Made by a program: the position numbers and the translations under genes
From: Adineta vaga
Lineage: Eukaryota > Rotifera
Reading direction: 5' to 3'
NCBI GenBank assembly: GCA_021613535.1
Contig: CP075496.1
Location: forward strand, 8,618,001 to 8,682,000
DNA: 64,000 bases
Shown: one piece after another, positions 43,945 through 54,386 of the stretch
How positions within the stretch are numbered: position 1 is the stretch's first letter
How the letters are laid out: each line of letters starts with the position of its first letter
The notes under the pieces: model-generated
The model's database searches: none
What the model was told of the DNA's origin: nothing
The model's input: only the letters and a program-made list of their open reading frames with translations

Positions 43945-44536
43945 ATTTTAAAAAAGAAGACGAAAAAATTACTTGTTGTAAACGACCTATATCATAAATA
44001 TATATATATATGTATTATTAAAATGTCATTTGATGTGATCGATTGAAGTTTGTTGTAGTCAATCTAATCTTGCTCTCGTTATTGTATGTATAATTTTCAC
44101 AGGTACGCTCGAAGTTGATTATAAACTCATGTGGGATGAAGTTTCTTCTTTATTGGCAAGCCTTTCAAAATACATCGAATCACAATCATTTGATTATTCT
44201 TGTTGAAATAAGAAACATTGGAGAAGTTGTTTTTTCTTCGGATGCAGTTTATTAGACGTTTTCTGCATTATTAAGTAAAATGTCCTGTTTTTTTTTCTCG
44301 TTTTCTCCTTCTTGTTTTTACTAATTAAAGAACAAAATTTATGTTGACATTATAAGGTACTCAAAGATGCACAAGAATATTTTCCGATACATAGAAATTT
44401 AAATGAGAATCGATGATAAATCATATGTTTGTTATCTTCAAAAACAGATGGTGAAAATCGCAGAAATGAATATTAGTTTGATTCCTTCTTTTGATATCAA
44501 TTGATTACATTTAAGTTATTATCGGTGGCAAACGTA
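43945..44536. other. Intergenic between divergent genes
   Basis: It holds promoters for paralogue B (with a (TA)n run at 43998-44011, ~54 bp upstream) and for the GH43-like gene. Nothing else was recognised. Confidence 0.5.
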
Positions 44537-45985
44537 ATGAAAAAACTTCTCTCGATTTTTTCTTTTTTGCTTATTTATCCTTTATTTCTACATGCAATTC
44601 AAGTAACAATCAATAATCTTAAACCACGTTTGGATATTCATGGTAGTATTATCGATGCACATGATGGAAGTATACAACAATTTGAAAAAAATGGACTTTA
44701 CTATATGCATGCTATGCAATATGGTCTTTGTGAAGAGCCACCTAAATATGGATGTGATGGAGTAAGAAAATAATATATCAATATTTTGAAAATGTATTTG
44801 TAGATTAAAAATAATTTAGGCAGGTATGGAAAGTAAATGTGGCTTTCAAATGAATCATAATATTAGTATATGGACATCACCAAATCTAACTTCAGAATCA
44901 TGGATATATGTTGGTAATGCAATCAATGTATCTGATCGACCAGCAGGTAATCGAATTTATTAAATATGTATGTTCATAAAAATTAACTCTTTGGATTTTT
45001 GTAGGTGTAGTCTTTCGACCACATCTTGTATATAATCCAAAAACTAAATTATATGTTTTGATTTGGAACTATATGCGATGGAATCTTCCAAGTTTATACG
45101 CAGTGGCTATTGCGGAAAAACCTGAGTAAATTATTGATGAGTTTATATTAAAGCTTTTTTTAAACCCATTTTATTATTCAAAGTGGACCATTTCGACTGG
45201 TGAATCCTGCTTTAAATGTATCTCGAGGTGGCGGAGGTTCGTATTCAATGACGGATACTTTCTGATTTGATTGAATCAATGACTTCTCTAGGTGATTTCG
45301 ATATTCTTGTTGATGATGATGGAACGGGTTACATCGTCTATTCTCAAAACTATTATATGGGTATTGAACAATTAACACCAGACTTTTATTATTCTACGGG
45401 CAAATCTTATATTTTTGAAGAATATTTTGTTGAAGCACCAATATTTCTCAAGAGAAATAATATGTATTATGTTCTATTTGGTTGGTGTTGTTGTTATTGT
45501 ATGCAAGGAAGTGGAATTCTAGTTCATACATCAAAGAATCCAATGGGACCTTACACACTTCAAGTAACTTTTATTTTCATTTGATGAACATAATATTGAA
45601 ATTCTTTTACAGACGAATGGCGATCTTGCTTGTATTACAACGAGTGATGTGAAATCAACATTTGTTAATGGTTTACCAACTCCTAATCAAGGTTGTGAAT
45701 TTCATAACATGAATACAACATCGATCGTTCGATCTCAACAAAATTATATTATTAAAGTAACAAATTCAAGTGGATATACAACATATGTATGGACAGGTGA
45801 TAGGTAAAGTTAAATTCAATCAATTGTTCGTTTGTTTTTTATGAAAGAATTATTTTATTAGATGGCAACAAGCACCGGATAGAATTAAAGGTCACGAACC
45901 ACAGTATTGGACACCGCTGAAATTTTATGATAATGGAACAATTGATAAATTGAAATGGATAGATGAATTTGTTTTAGATGTGTAA
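44537..45985 (+). CDS. Secreted GH43-like five-bladed beta-propeller glycosidase (~7 exons)
   Basis: Signal peptide MKKLLSIFSFLLIYPLFLHA at 44537 (an upstream in-frame start at 44501 would hide it). GH43-type landmarks follow in order: DAHDGSIQQFEKNGLYYMHAM (first catalytic Asp), IWTSPNL, VVFRPHLVYNPKTKLYVL, DFDILVDDDGTGYIVYSQNYY (second Asp), and FVEAPIFLKRNNMYYVLFGW, with the Glu expected to be the acid catalyst. WTGDRWQQAPD and YWTPLKF close the propeller. Small introns (e.g. 44762-44819, 44948-45003, 45128-45180) interrupt it; the frame holds across them. GH43 enzymes cut arabinan, xylan or galactan side chains, so a plant/algal-wall food enzyme is likely. Such genes in bdelloids are often of fungal or bacterial origin (inference). 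Confidence 0.82.
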
Positions 45986-46183
45986 TGACTGTAGAATTCG
46001 TTTTATCGTATTGAAATTTTAGCAATATTTCAAAAATGCACTTAAGAAGTCATTAATTTGTTAGTTTATTATAGAAAAATAAATAGAAATACAATTCTAT
46101 TTCAACGGTTTAATTTTATAATAAAAAAATAGAACTTCATCAAAATCTCCCTGATAAATTCTTCGTATCAGAATTAGAGATGT

Positions 46184-48075
46184 TCATAAAGAACTTGTAA
46201 ATGACTGTTCATCGGTATTTTTATGTGTATTTAGTAATTGTTTAGCAATTGGTGCCCATTTTTGTGCTGTTGAATGAGGTAATTGTAACCAAGTGCCTAA
46301 ACCTCGTAATAACATACCAACTCTTGCTGCCATTAGATAACCTTCTGGTAATTGTATAACTTCATCTAATTTTCCTAATTGTTCAAAAAATAATTGTGCA
46401 TTTTTACCTTCACATATTTCGGGATCATCTCGATCAAATCCCAATCGTGCTAATTTTTCAATTACATATGGATTCATATGACGTGTACGTACACCCATCG
46501 ATATATAATGTTCAATGATTTCTTCTTTGGTGCCTTCAGCAAGTAAAACAATTAATTTTGCTAATTTTAGACGATGAGATAGAGTTAGTTCTTGAACTTG
46601 ACCAAAATCAATTAAACCTTGAAAGAAAAAAAAAAGAAATCATTCAATCAATTAAAAAGAATATCGATTCATACCAATTTTGCCGCTTTTTAATAGAAAA
46701 ATATTTCCCGGATGTGGATCAGCATTAAAAATTCCATCTAAGAGAATTTCTTGCGCATGAACTTCATTGAGTAAATCAAGTATTTCATGTGGATTGATAA
46801 AAACTTGTTGTTCAATGTAATCTATTGGTGTTCGTTTCAGTAAAGGAACCATTGAATGATTATAAATATAAATGTAAACATTTTTTAAACGATCTATTGT
46901 ACGTATCAATGATGCATATGTATTAACAATAAAAGCGGATGGTGTATATTTCGTTTTTGCTTCACGATAAAGTTCTCCGGAGAGATATTTTCCCATCATT
47001 TCTTGTTCAAATTCTTCTAAAGTTTTGCCTTGTGCAGCAGCCATTTTTGCTTGTTCAGTTTTCAATGCATCGATAAGTTTCGTACCATCTAATTTTTCCA
47101 TAACTAAAACAAATTCAGTTGCCATACCAGGAATCGGACGAGGAATGACAACATTTGGAAAACGTGGCATTATATTTCGACCTAGAATTGATTATGTATT
47201 ACTAAAAACGAATGAAACGATTTTTCTTACCAATAACATCTAAAGCTTTTGCTTCTCGTCGAAAATCGAATTCAATTTGAAAAGCTTTTTCAAATTCATC
47301 GAATAATGGGAGATGTTCTGGTTGCGCTAGTCGAATGAATTTTTTCAATGTCGAAAAATCTAATCCAAAAAGTTTCCGTACTTCAGGATATTGAATTTTA
47401 ATAATAACTGCTTTATTCGATCCTTTTAAACGAGCTTCATGTGCTTGTCCAATTGTTGCTGCACCAACAGCGTTCGGATTAAATTCACAGAAGATTTCTT
47501 CTAGAGGTTTACCAAAAGCTTGTTCAATCATTTCTCGAGCATATTCACCAGGTTGTGGTGGAACACCATCCTTATTAAAATAATAAACGAACATCAAAAT
47601 CTTTTTCTTAAAAAAAATTCATTCTTACTTGTAATTGAGAAAATTTTTTCAAATAAGGTTTGGGAATAATATCAGGTCGAGTCGAAGCAATTTGTCCTAA
47701 TTTTATATAAACACCACGTTGATGAAGAACAACATTGAGCACATAATCACAATATTTATTATGTAAATCAAGCCATATTTGATCTTCTTCTTCAGGAGTT
47801 TTAGCGGGAAATAATTTGAAATAAAATTGTTGATAACGATAACGAAGATAGACTGGTATCATTCGAGACCAGAAATAATTTGTTCGTCGAATTTTCTCCC
47901 ATTCAGGACCAGATTCATATATTGTATATGAAAGAAAACCAGCACCAGTAAGAAGTGTTGTACCAACTACGAATTTAACTAAACGACGAGGTCGAAGAGA
48001 AGATCTGAGGGAAAAGTTTCGATAGAGATGAGTAGTCAATGGTCTAGGACGAGTTAACAATCGACAAAGTAACAT
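46184..48075 (-). CDS. UbiB/ABC1 (ADCK-type) atypical kinase-like protein, mitochondrial, 4 exons
   Basis: Start MLLCRLLTRPRPLTTHLYRNF (48075): an Arg-rich, acid-free mitochondrial presequence followed by a hydrophobic helix (LVKFVVGTTLLTGAGFL). Family landmarks: GVYIKLGQIASTRPDIIP (KxGQ motif), LQDGVPPQP, the Ala-rich GAATIGQAHEARL in place of a P-loop, VIIKIQYP (Lys), FNADPHPGNIF (catalytic loop) and GLIDFGQ (metal site). Introns at about 47631-47572, 47230-47184 and 46672-46625 all join in frame; the length is ~570 aa. ABC1 proteins support coenzyme Q synthesis or membrane lipid homeostasis. The LGQIxSTRPDIIP wording is closer to bacterial/plant UbiB than to animal COQ8. Confidence 0.85.
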
Positions 48076-48427
48076 TTTTTTTTCGTAAAATAATGATGAT
48101 TACATTACATCACCAGTATTGCATTCATTCATTGATGTCGATCTTTGAATGATTCATTTTGAAATAAGACTAGCGACATCCTATTCATTGATTGGTTGTT
48201 TACAATTCAATACAATTTGAGTTAATTTTTGTCAATATTAAGAACACTCAAATAATCACTTTTGTTTATATTTATTATGATTAGTTAGTTTGTCATTGGG
48301 AAAATAGCTTTAAATTTCAGAGAGAAACAATCCGTCACCCATCGATATGTTTCGTAACACATTCGATTTATACTTATAATTCTCATTTCTAGACAAGTTA
48401 TATTCTATCTCTAGAAATTTGCAAAAT
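48076..48427. other. Intergenic between divergent genes
   Basis: Shared promoter region of the UbiB-like gene (minus) and the AGTRAP homologue (plus). No further feature was recognised. Confidence 0.5.
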
Positions 48428-49199
48428 ATGCCAGTTAATCGTGATACAATTCTTCGTGTAAGAATATCAGATTTTTCTTAGAAAAGAAATTCTTCTAAAA
48501 GTTAATTTTCTACTCTTTAGGTTATTCTTTGTACGCATTTCATTTTTGTTAGTGTGTAAGCCAATTACATTAAGCAAATTGAACATCGATGTGATACCGA
48601 TTCTTTTCTCCAATAGAGTATTAATTGCTGATTGGTTACCAAAAGCATATCTTCTTAATCAAGTGACTATTTTAGCAATTGGTATCCTAGCTATAATACA
48701 TCATGAAAGTGTCATAGAAATTGAACTCGTATGTTAGAAATCTTTCAAATTGTTTTCTTCTCATCTTTTTTCCATTGTTTTAGTTGATATTATTCAAATT
48801 TATTTCGATTATTATCGATTCTATTACTATTGCAATGTATTTTGATATTGGAAAGTCAGGTATATTGTCTTTTCAGTCTACTTTTTTTATATTAAATTCG
48901 TTTTCTAGCATCGTCTCCGTCTCGTAAAAGTGCATACTTTACGATTAGTGTTTCGTAAGTCTTTATTGATTGAACTAATTGTTTACAAATGCATCGCTTT
49001 ACGTTTATAGTTTTGCGATAATTCTTTTGATACTTAAACCAATAATGCTTTTAGTTTTGATCAAAATTCGACAAGAACGCTTGAATAATGCCGTATTTGA
49101 GTCATGGAGTAAGTTCAATTTTTCTATTTAAATCAATGCCTTTGTTATATATGTATATTAGCAACAAGATCTGGATATACACCCGTCGGTGATAGATAA
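48428..49199 (+). CDS. AGTRAP: AGTRAP (angiotensin II receptor-associated protein) homologue, 7 small exons
   Basis: Start MPVNRDTILR at 48428, then spliced exons VILCTHFIFV, LIADWLPKAYLLNQVTILAIG, LILFKFISIIIDSITIAMYF, SSPSRKSAYFTISV, FAIILLILKPIMLLVLIKIR and TTRSGYTPVGDR, ending at 49199. This follows the vertebrate protein's order: an NLK-x-ILxxH-like start, an ILALGxWA helix, a FLDIxxIxIFY helix, an F-x-I-x-S segment, then an LLLKP helix and a basic YxxR stretch. Each junction has GT..AG and keeps phase; one intron (48533-48594) must end at AATAGAG to stay in frame. Four helices are expected. AGTRAP controls internalisation of a class A receptor in vertebrates; the role here is unknown. 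Identification is by pattern. Confidence 0.72.
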
Positions 49200-49897
49200 C
49201 TAGCTCTTGGAGAATATAATCAATGAATAAAAAATCTCATTTTAACTGAAGACTGTGATACTATCACTTAAATTAATTTTTTCACTATTCAATTAGATTT
49301 TAAATAAATACGAATAAATTTCACGAACGTATTCTTTAAAAAAACAGATTTTTTTATTTTGAATAATCTATATTATGATCACTGGTGAAATAGGTTAATA
49401 TTATTTAAACACAGTGGATAGTAGTTGTTGTAGTTCAGAATTAATAAATGCAAGCATAATCGATAAATTTGTTATAGAAACAGAATAAATCAATCATTCA
49501 TTCAAGTTTACTAGTTGTAACACTTATTTCTTTTATCGAATAGTCTTTAAAAATGAATCTAATTTTTGTTTTTGTTTGAGTGTCATCGACGATTTATTTC
49601 GTCAATAAAATTTGTTGATAGCTATGTATATGTTTATAAATAATAATAAAAAAGGTTAATCATTTAGAGAATTTTATAGTCTCTTCGTGTATACCTGAGG
49701 TGATGATTGATGTTTTTTACTATATAGGCAAGGAGTTAAATTCACAAGTAGATTTAACCTTGAGTTCGTATTTTTATCATTCGTTCTCTGTCGTTCTTTT
49801 CTCACAAGTTAAATATCAACCTTCTCTCTATCAATATTATATTTTCACTTATATAAAAACCAAAATCTTGTCAATGTGATCTTGATCAATTTGACAG
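49200..49897. other. Intergenic, nothing recognised
   Basis: 3' flank of the AGTRAP homologue and promoter of the CxCxCC gene. TATAAAA occurs ~45 bp upstream of the ATG at 49898. Confidence 0.55.
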
Positions 49898-50773
49898 ATG
49901 TACTTTTTCGTTCTTTTCGTATACTTGTTACCAGCTATTCGAGCACAACAATATCCATGCTCATGTTCATGTTGTAACACTTATATGTGTACACCTACAA
50001 CACAACCAATAACATATGTATCTACTTGTACATCAGAAGTATGTGCTGCTCAATGTCGCGCAATATATCCTCAATGTCAAGGAACTTATCCTAATACACA
50101 AGTAATAGCACAATGTGGTACAAGTTATATTCAATTATATAATTGCCGATGTGAATGCTGTAGTACTGGTTCTGCTACATGTACACCCTCGTACATTGGT
50201 ACTAGTGTTGCTTATACATGTCAACCAGGTGCATGTAGTATTTCATGTTCTCGTCAATATCCAAGTCAATGTATATCAAATGAAAATGGACAAACCCAAG
50301 GAACATGTACCGGTCTCATAACTACAACGTCAACAACTACTACCATTGGCCCTTGGCTAGGTAATACATGTTCCTGTATGTGCTGTCAAACAGGTTCTTA
50401 TTGTACAACAACAAATGTTGGAATTACATCTGCATCTCAATGTTCGACAACAGCTTGTACACAAGCATGTCAAATTCGTTATCCAAGTGTATGTCCATCA
50501 ATCTATTCTCTTGGTCAAACAAGTGGAACATGTACAAGTGGTTCAAATAGTGGAAATACGCGTTGTGCCTGTCGTTGCTGTGGATCAGATGGTTGTTTGA
50601 ATTATGATATACGTACAAATGAAGTTTGTACAACATGTAATTCATTATGTCAATCACAAACACAATGTCGAAATTCTTATCAAGTTACTTATACATGTTA
50701 TTTAAATGATGCCAAGAGATTACATTCAAAATTTATCTTTATTTTAATTCTTACTTTTTTTTCATTATTTTAA
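49898..50773 (+). CDS. Secreted/GPI-type surface protein with four CxCxCC repeats (291 aa)
   Basis: Intact single exon. The signal peptide is MYFFVLFVYLLPAIRA, cut near residue 16. Four repeats each start with a CxCxCC cluster: CSCSCC (~21), CRCECC (~83), CSCMCC (~158) and CACRCC (~225). Each is followed by further cysteines in C..C..C patterns, giving ~50 cysteines or fewer, and a Thr-rich linker (TTTSTTTTIGP) follows repeat two. The C-terminus (HSKFIFILILTFFSLF) is a short hydrophobic tail without a cytoplasmic part, fitting a GPI-anchor signal. No known domain is recognised. Likely a disulfide-rich extracellular or cuticle-surface protein. Confidence 0.72.
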   Translation: MYFFVLFVYLLPAIRAQQYPCSCSCCNTYMCTPTTQPITYVSTCTSEVCAAQCRAIYPQCQGTYPNTQVIAQCGTSYIQLYNCRCECCSTGSATCTPSYIGTSVAYTCQPGACSISCSRQYPSQCISNENGQTQGTCTGLITTTSTTTTIGPWLGNTCSCMCCQTGSYCTTTNVGITSASQCSTTACTQACQIRYPSVCPSIYSLGQTSGTCTSGSNSGNTRCACRCCGSDGCLNYDIRTNEVCTTCNSLCQSQTQCRNSYQVTYTCYLNDAKRLHSKFIFILILTFFSLF

Positions 50774-50791
50774 ATGGAAAAAAATTCTATT

Positions 50792-51274
50792 CTATGAATA
50801 TCGAAATAATTCTGGTGAATTATTTAATGAATGTTTTGATTCTTTTCTTTTCGATGTTAAACTACTTTTTGTTTTACAAGTATATAATTGTGTTTCTGCA
50901 TTGGATTCTAAACTAATGAATGAAGATCGTTTCAAATCGATTGCTTCTTGATCGTTGGGAAGTTTTGCATGAAGATAATACGTAAAATAGACAAAAATAC
51001 AGTAACTAACACCAATAAATAATGAAATCAATATTAAAGTTATAAATAAAGAAATAAGAATTTTATTTCGATTTGTATTTGCATATTTTGTAGTTGAAGT
51101 TATTTGTTGAATGCGTATAATGATATTCTCTGTTGTTTGTTCTGCTTGAGATGTTACAGAAGAAGTATCTGCCATTGTTGTCTTTATATATATAGGAGTT
51201 GAGTTGGTTCTTTTTTCTACTGACGACTCCGGCTTATCAAATCGTACCAAAGCTAGTGCACCAAAATGTGACAT
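50792..51274 (-). CDS. Single-pass membrane protein, hypothetical (~160 aa)
   Basis: Start MSHFGALALVRF at 51274; a second in-frame Met (MADTSSVTS, 51175) is equally possible and has TATATATA just upstream. A Ser/Thr-rich N-part is followed by one strong helix (ILISLFITLILISLFIGVSY) and an aromatic extension, CIFVYFTYYLH. The ~60-residue tail is basic and Ser-rich. The orientation is uncertain. It is convergent with the CxCxCC gene, with only ~18 bp between stops. No family is recognised. Confidence 0.6.
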   Translation of the reverse strand: MSHFGALALVRFDKPESSVEKRTNSTPIYIKTTMADTSSVTSQAEQTTENIIIRIQQITSTTKYANTNRNKILISLFITLILISLFIGVSYCIFVYFTYYLHAKLPNDQEAIDLKRSSFISLESNAETQLYTCKTKSSLTSKRKESKHSLNNSPELFRYS

Positions 51275-51280
51275 ATTCAA

Positions 51281-51608
51281 AGATAAAATACGTCATCAAA
51301 TTCTTGGATCAATATGTATGAAAAGAAAACAAATTCTAAGAATTATTGAATTTCTCTAGATACAAAAAAAAAATTTTCAGTTTCGTTGCATCTAGGCAAC
51401 AAGAAAATGACTTGAAAAGTTCATTCATGCATCTAAGTGCATATTTATCTATTTTTAATAACAGAAAAGAAACCGTGTCAGTCAACATATCATCTATTCA
51501 ATTACCTTGCTGACGTCAATTCTAACTATTACTTAAACATCACGTCATGCAAATCTTCGAAAGATTATCTCTCATTATCAATAATTATTCCATATACATT
51601 GATTTTAT
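51281..51608. other. Intergenic, nothing recognised
   Basis: Promoter of the single-pass protein gene and 3' flank of the ART-TPR gene. A short frame at 51437-51643 is not believed. Confidence 0.5.
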
Positions 51609-54386
51609 TTATAGAAGAACACAAACTGTACTTTTTGAAATAGATTTTCCTGGTGAAATTTGTTTTTCCATAATCGGTAAACTTAATGATGCTTTTAAAT
51701 TAGTTGGAACTTCTTTCAATCGATCGGATACTTGTTGATCACTGTGATTTTCGTTCGCATTTGCCGATGTTGTATGTACCATATCTTTCAAATCAAAAAT
51801 TTCTTGTTGAATATTTTTTACATCTGTATGTTCTTGTCCACAATTAGCTTGAAGAATATTTAAACTTTGATGAAAATAATGTAATGCATCATTTGGTTTA
51901 TTCATTGCACGATAGAGACGTGCTAAACCTCGTAAAGTATAAGCAATTTCATTATGATTTGATGATAATGTTGAACGTCGAAGATTTAATAATTTCATTT
52001 GACAAATTAATGCTCGATCAAACATTCTACATTTCCAATAGAAATTTGTCATTGGTGAAAGACATGTTTGAAGGATTTCTTCATTTTTTTTACTTTCAAG
52101 TATAGTCAATGCATGTTGATAATGTTGATCAGCTTGTTTAGGATTTTCATCTTCATACATTGTTGCAATTGATACGAGAATTCGTGCAACACGAGGATGA
52201 TTTTCATAATCATTACCAAGAATTGTTTTTAGATATGATAATTTCTTTTCACATAATTCAATTGCTTTATTCGATTGATCTACTTTCTTCAAAATATTAA
52301 TTATTAAATCAAAATGGATCATTAAATTCGGATGATTAAATGGTAAACATAATTCTTCCATATCAAATTGTTGTTGATAATTTTCCAATGCTAAATCTAA
52401 TTGATTCATTTTCTCATAAATATCACCTATATCACCATAACAAATGGCAATATCGATATGATTTAGATTAGATAAAAGATTCTGACGAATTTGCAATGTA
52501 TGATTAAACGAATTCAAAGCATTTTGCCATTCTAGTTTATCACGATAAATCAAACCAATATAACGAAATGTAATCGCTTTATGTAAATGATCGTATGGAT
52601 AAGCTATTTCTTGAATAGTTAAAGCTTGTCGAAAATAATTTAACGCTTGATTAAGATCATTTTTATCATGATAAATACTTCCAAGATGATTCAATGAATT
52701 CGCAAGTATTGGATGATCTTTTGAAAGATTATCAACACGTATATCATAAGCTAATGTTAAATAACTAAGAGCTGTTTCAAAATCATTCTTATCTTTATAT
52801 GATAGAGCAAGATTAGAAATTGTATCAGCTCGTTGAAGTTGATGTTTTATTTTTGAACATTTCGTTTCATAGATGTACAATGCTTGTCCATAAAAATCAA
52901 TAGCACGATCAAGATTATTCATATGTTTATAAACAGTACCGATATGATTTAATAAGCAAGCAATATGAATATAATCATTTGGAAGATGTTTTTGACGGAA
53001 ATTCAAAGCATATTGGTATTTATTCAATGCTAAATTATATTCTCCCATTTGATCATACGTATTACCTAATTCAACATAAATATCTGGAATATCCATATGA
53101 TCACTTGGTAAGGATTTTGATAGAATTTGAAAATAAGCTTTTGCTTGCGCTATTTGATTTAAATCATTCCATAGTAAATGACCAAAATAAATCATTGAAT
53201 TAGGATAATCCAGTTCTTTTTGAAGCATTTTTAAATATTCATTCACATGTTGTCGTCCATCAAGACTCGTAATGAATTTCATATGCCAATGATTATTGAT
53301 TATATCATATTCTATGGATTCTATTTTAAATAGAGAATTCATATTCAAAAGAATTTCTAATTGATCAGATGAAGAATTCAACAATGAAATATCCACAAAA
53401 GTAACGACATTACTCGACGAATCAATATGAATTTCTAACAGGACATTTTCTTTAGTTGTTAATGATTGTTGAAAGATTGACAACGCTTTTATTTTATCAC
53501 GTGATGCTAATAAAAATCCATCGATTGAAATAAAACAACCAATATTGTCTTTCAATTTAGTAATTTCGTCTTTGAATATCAATTGTTTTCGATAGATAAT
53601 GATCGATTCTTGTTTATGTAGATTTGCATATTCTTTTTCAATCGATGTATGTAAATCAATGATACACAATCGAAATGAAGAGAGAAATTCAATATCTTGA
53701 GTACGTAATGCATGATTGAGTAATTTATATAGAAAAGAATCTTTAATTAACCATTGTATTGCTTGTTCAGAAGTATAATTTAAACGAAAGATTTCAATTT
53801 TATCTAATTCATCACGATTTCGTCGATAATAATGTGAAAATTTATGTAAGATTTCTTCGCGTCGAAATTCATTTTGAGGAATTTGTTTGAGAATATTAAT
53901 TAACATTTGATACCAAAGAAATGAAGCTGATTCTTTTGTTAAATATTGTCTTTGAGAATCGAATAGATGATAAATGAATATTTGTTTTTCAATCAAATCA
54001 ATTTTGTCTTCAATCGATCGACATAATTCATCTTCATTAGCATATATATCAATGATTTTTGGATATTGAATTTTGAAATCTGTATCGATCTGTTGTTGAT
54101 GATTATCATAAATAAAAATAGCCAAAATCGATCGTAATGAATGAGTAATATCAAGAATATCAACGAATGAGAGATTTGAAATGATAAAAAAGATTTCTTC
54201 ATTCGAAATTGATTTGAGAACATTGATACATACTTGAATATCTGTATAGAATTGTGTTGCTGAATTCATTTCGAAGAATTTCATTTGTAAATCTAACATT
54301 GGCTCTGTTTTATCCAAATAAATTAAACGTATATTTTCTCTATTTATGGTTAGTTCATTGAAATGACGATTAATATTTTTAGCCAT
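51609..54386 (-). CDS. ART-TPR protein with receiver-like N-domain and C-terminal CaaX box (925 aa)
   Basis: Intact single exon from MAKNINRHFNEL (54386). Residues ~18-135 look like an alpha/beta receiver-type fold (IRLIYLDK, EEIFFIISNLS, SILAIFIYD, KIIDIYANEDEL). Residues ~205-370 form an R-S-E type ART: IIIYRKQ gives Arg266, FLLASRD gives Ser295, and Gln342-Leu343-Glu344 (DQLEILL) is the ExE-equivalent strand. The catalytic Glu is kept but the first Glu is Gln, as in QxE-type ARTs. From ~430 to 870 there are about ten kinesin-light-chain-like TPRs (IYVELGNTYDQMGEYNLAL, LNHLGSIYHDKNDLNQALNY). The last four residues, CVLL, form a CaaX box of the geranylgeranyl type, preceded by a Lys/Ser-rich stretch, suggesting membrane tethering. 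Substrate unknown; NAD+-dependent modification is expected. Confidence 0.85.
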   Translation of the reverse strand: MAKNINRHFNELTINRENIRLIYLDKTEPMLDLQMKFFEMNSATQFYTDIQVCINVLKSISNEEIFFIISNLSFVDILDITHSLRSILAIFIYDNHQQQIDTDFKIQYPKIIDIYANEDELCRSIEDKIDLIEKQIFIYHLFDSQRQYLTKESASFLWYQMLINILKQIPQNEFRREEILHKFSHYYRRNRDELDKIEIFRLNYTSEQAIQWLIKDSFLYKLLNHALRTQDIEFLSSFRLCIIDLHTSIEKEYANLHKQESIIIYRKQLIFKDEITKLKDNIGCFISIDGFLLASRDKIKALSIFQQSLTTKENVLLEIHIDSSSNVVTFVDISLLNSSSDQLEILLNMNSLFKIESIEYDIINNHWHMKFITSLDGRQHVNEYLKMLQKELDYPNSMIYFGHLLWNDLNQIAQAKAYFQILSKSLPSDHMDIPDIYVELGNTYDQMGEYNLALNKYQYALNFRQKHLPNDYIHIACLLNHIGTVYKHMNNLDRAIDFYGQALYIYETKCSKIKHQLQRADTISNLALSYKDKNDFETALSYLTLAYDIRVDNLSKDHPILANSLNHLGSIYHDKNDLNQALNYFRQALTIQEIAYPYDHLHKAITFRYIGLIYRDKLEWQNALNSFNHTLQIRQNLLSNLNHIDIAICYGDIGDIYEKMNQLDLALENYQQQFDMEELCLPFNHPNLMIHFDLIINILKKVDQSNKAIELCEKKLSYLKTILGNDYENHPRVARILVSIATMYEDENPKQADQHYQHALTILESKKNEEILQTCLSPMTNFYWKCRMFDRALICQMKLLNLRRSTLSSNHNEIAYTLRGLARLYRAMNKPNDALHYFHQSLNILQANCGQEHTDVKNIQQEIFDLKDMVHTTSANANENHSDQQVSDRLKEVPTNLKASLSLPIMEKQISPGKSISKSTVCVLL

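Noticed and set aside
50115-50600. Overlapping frames in the CxCxCC gene
   Set aside because: Shadows generated by the repetitive TGT/ACA-rich coding sequence.
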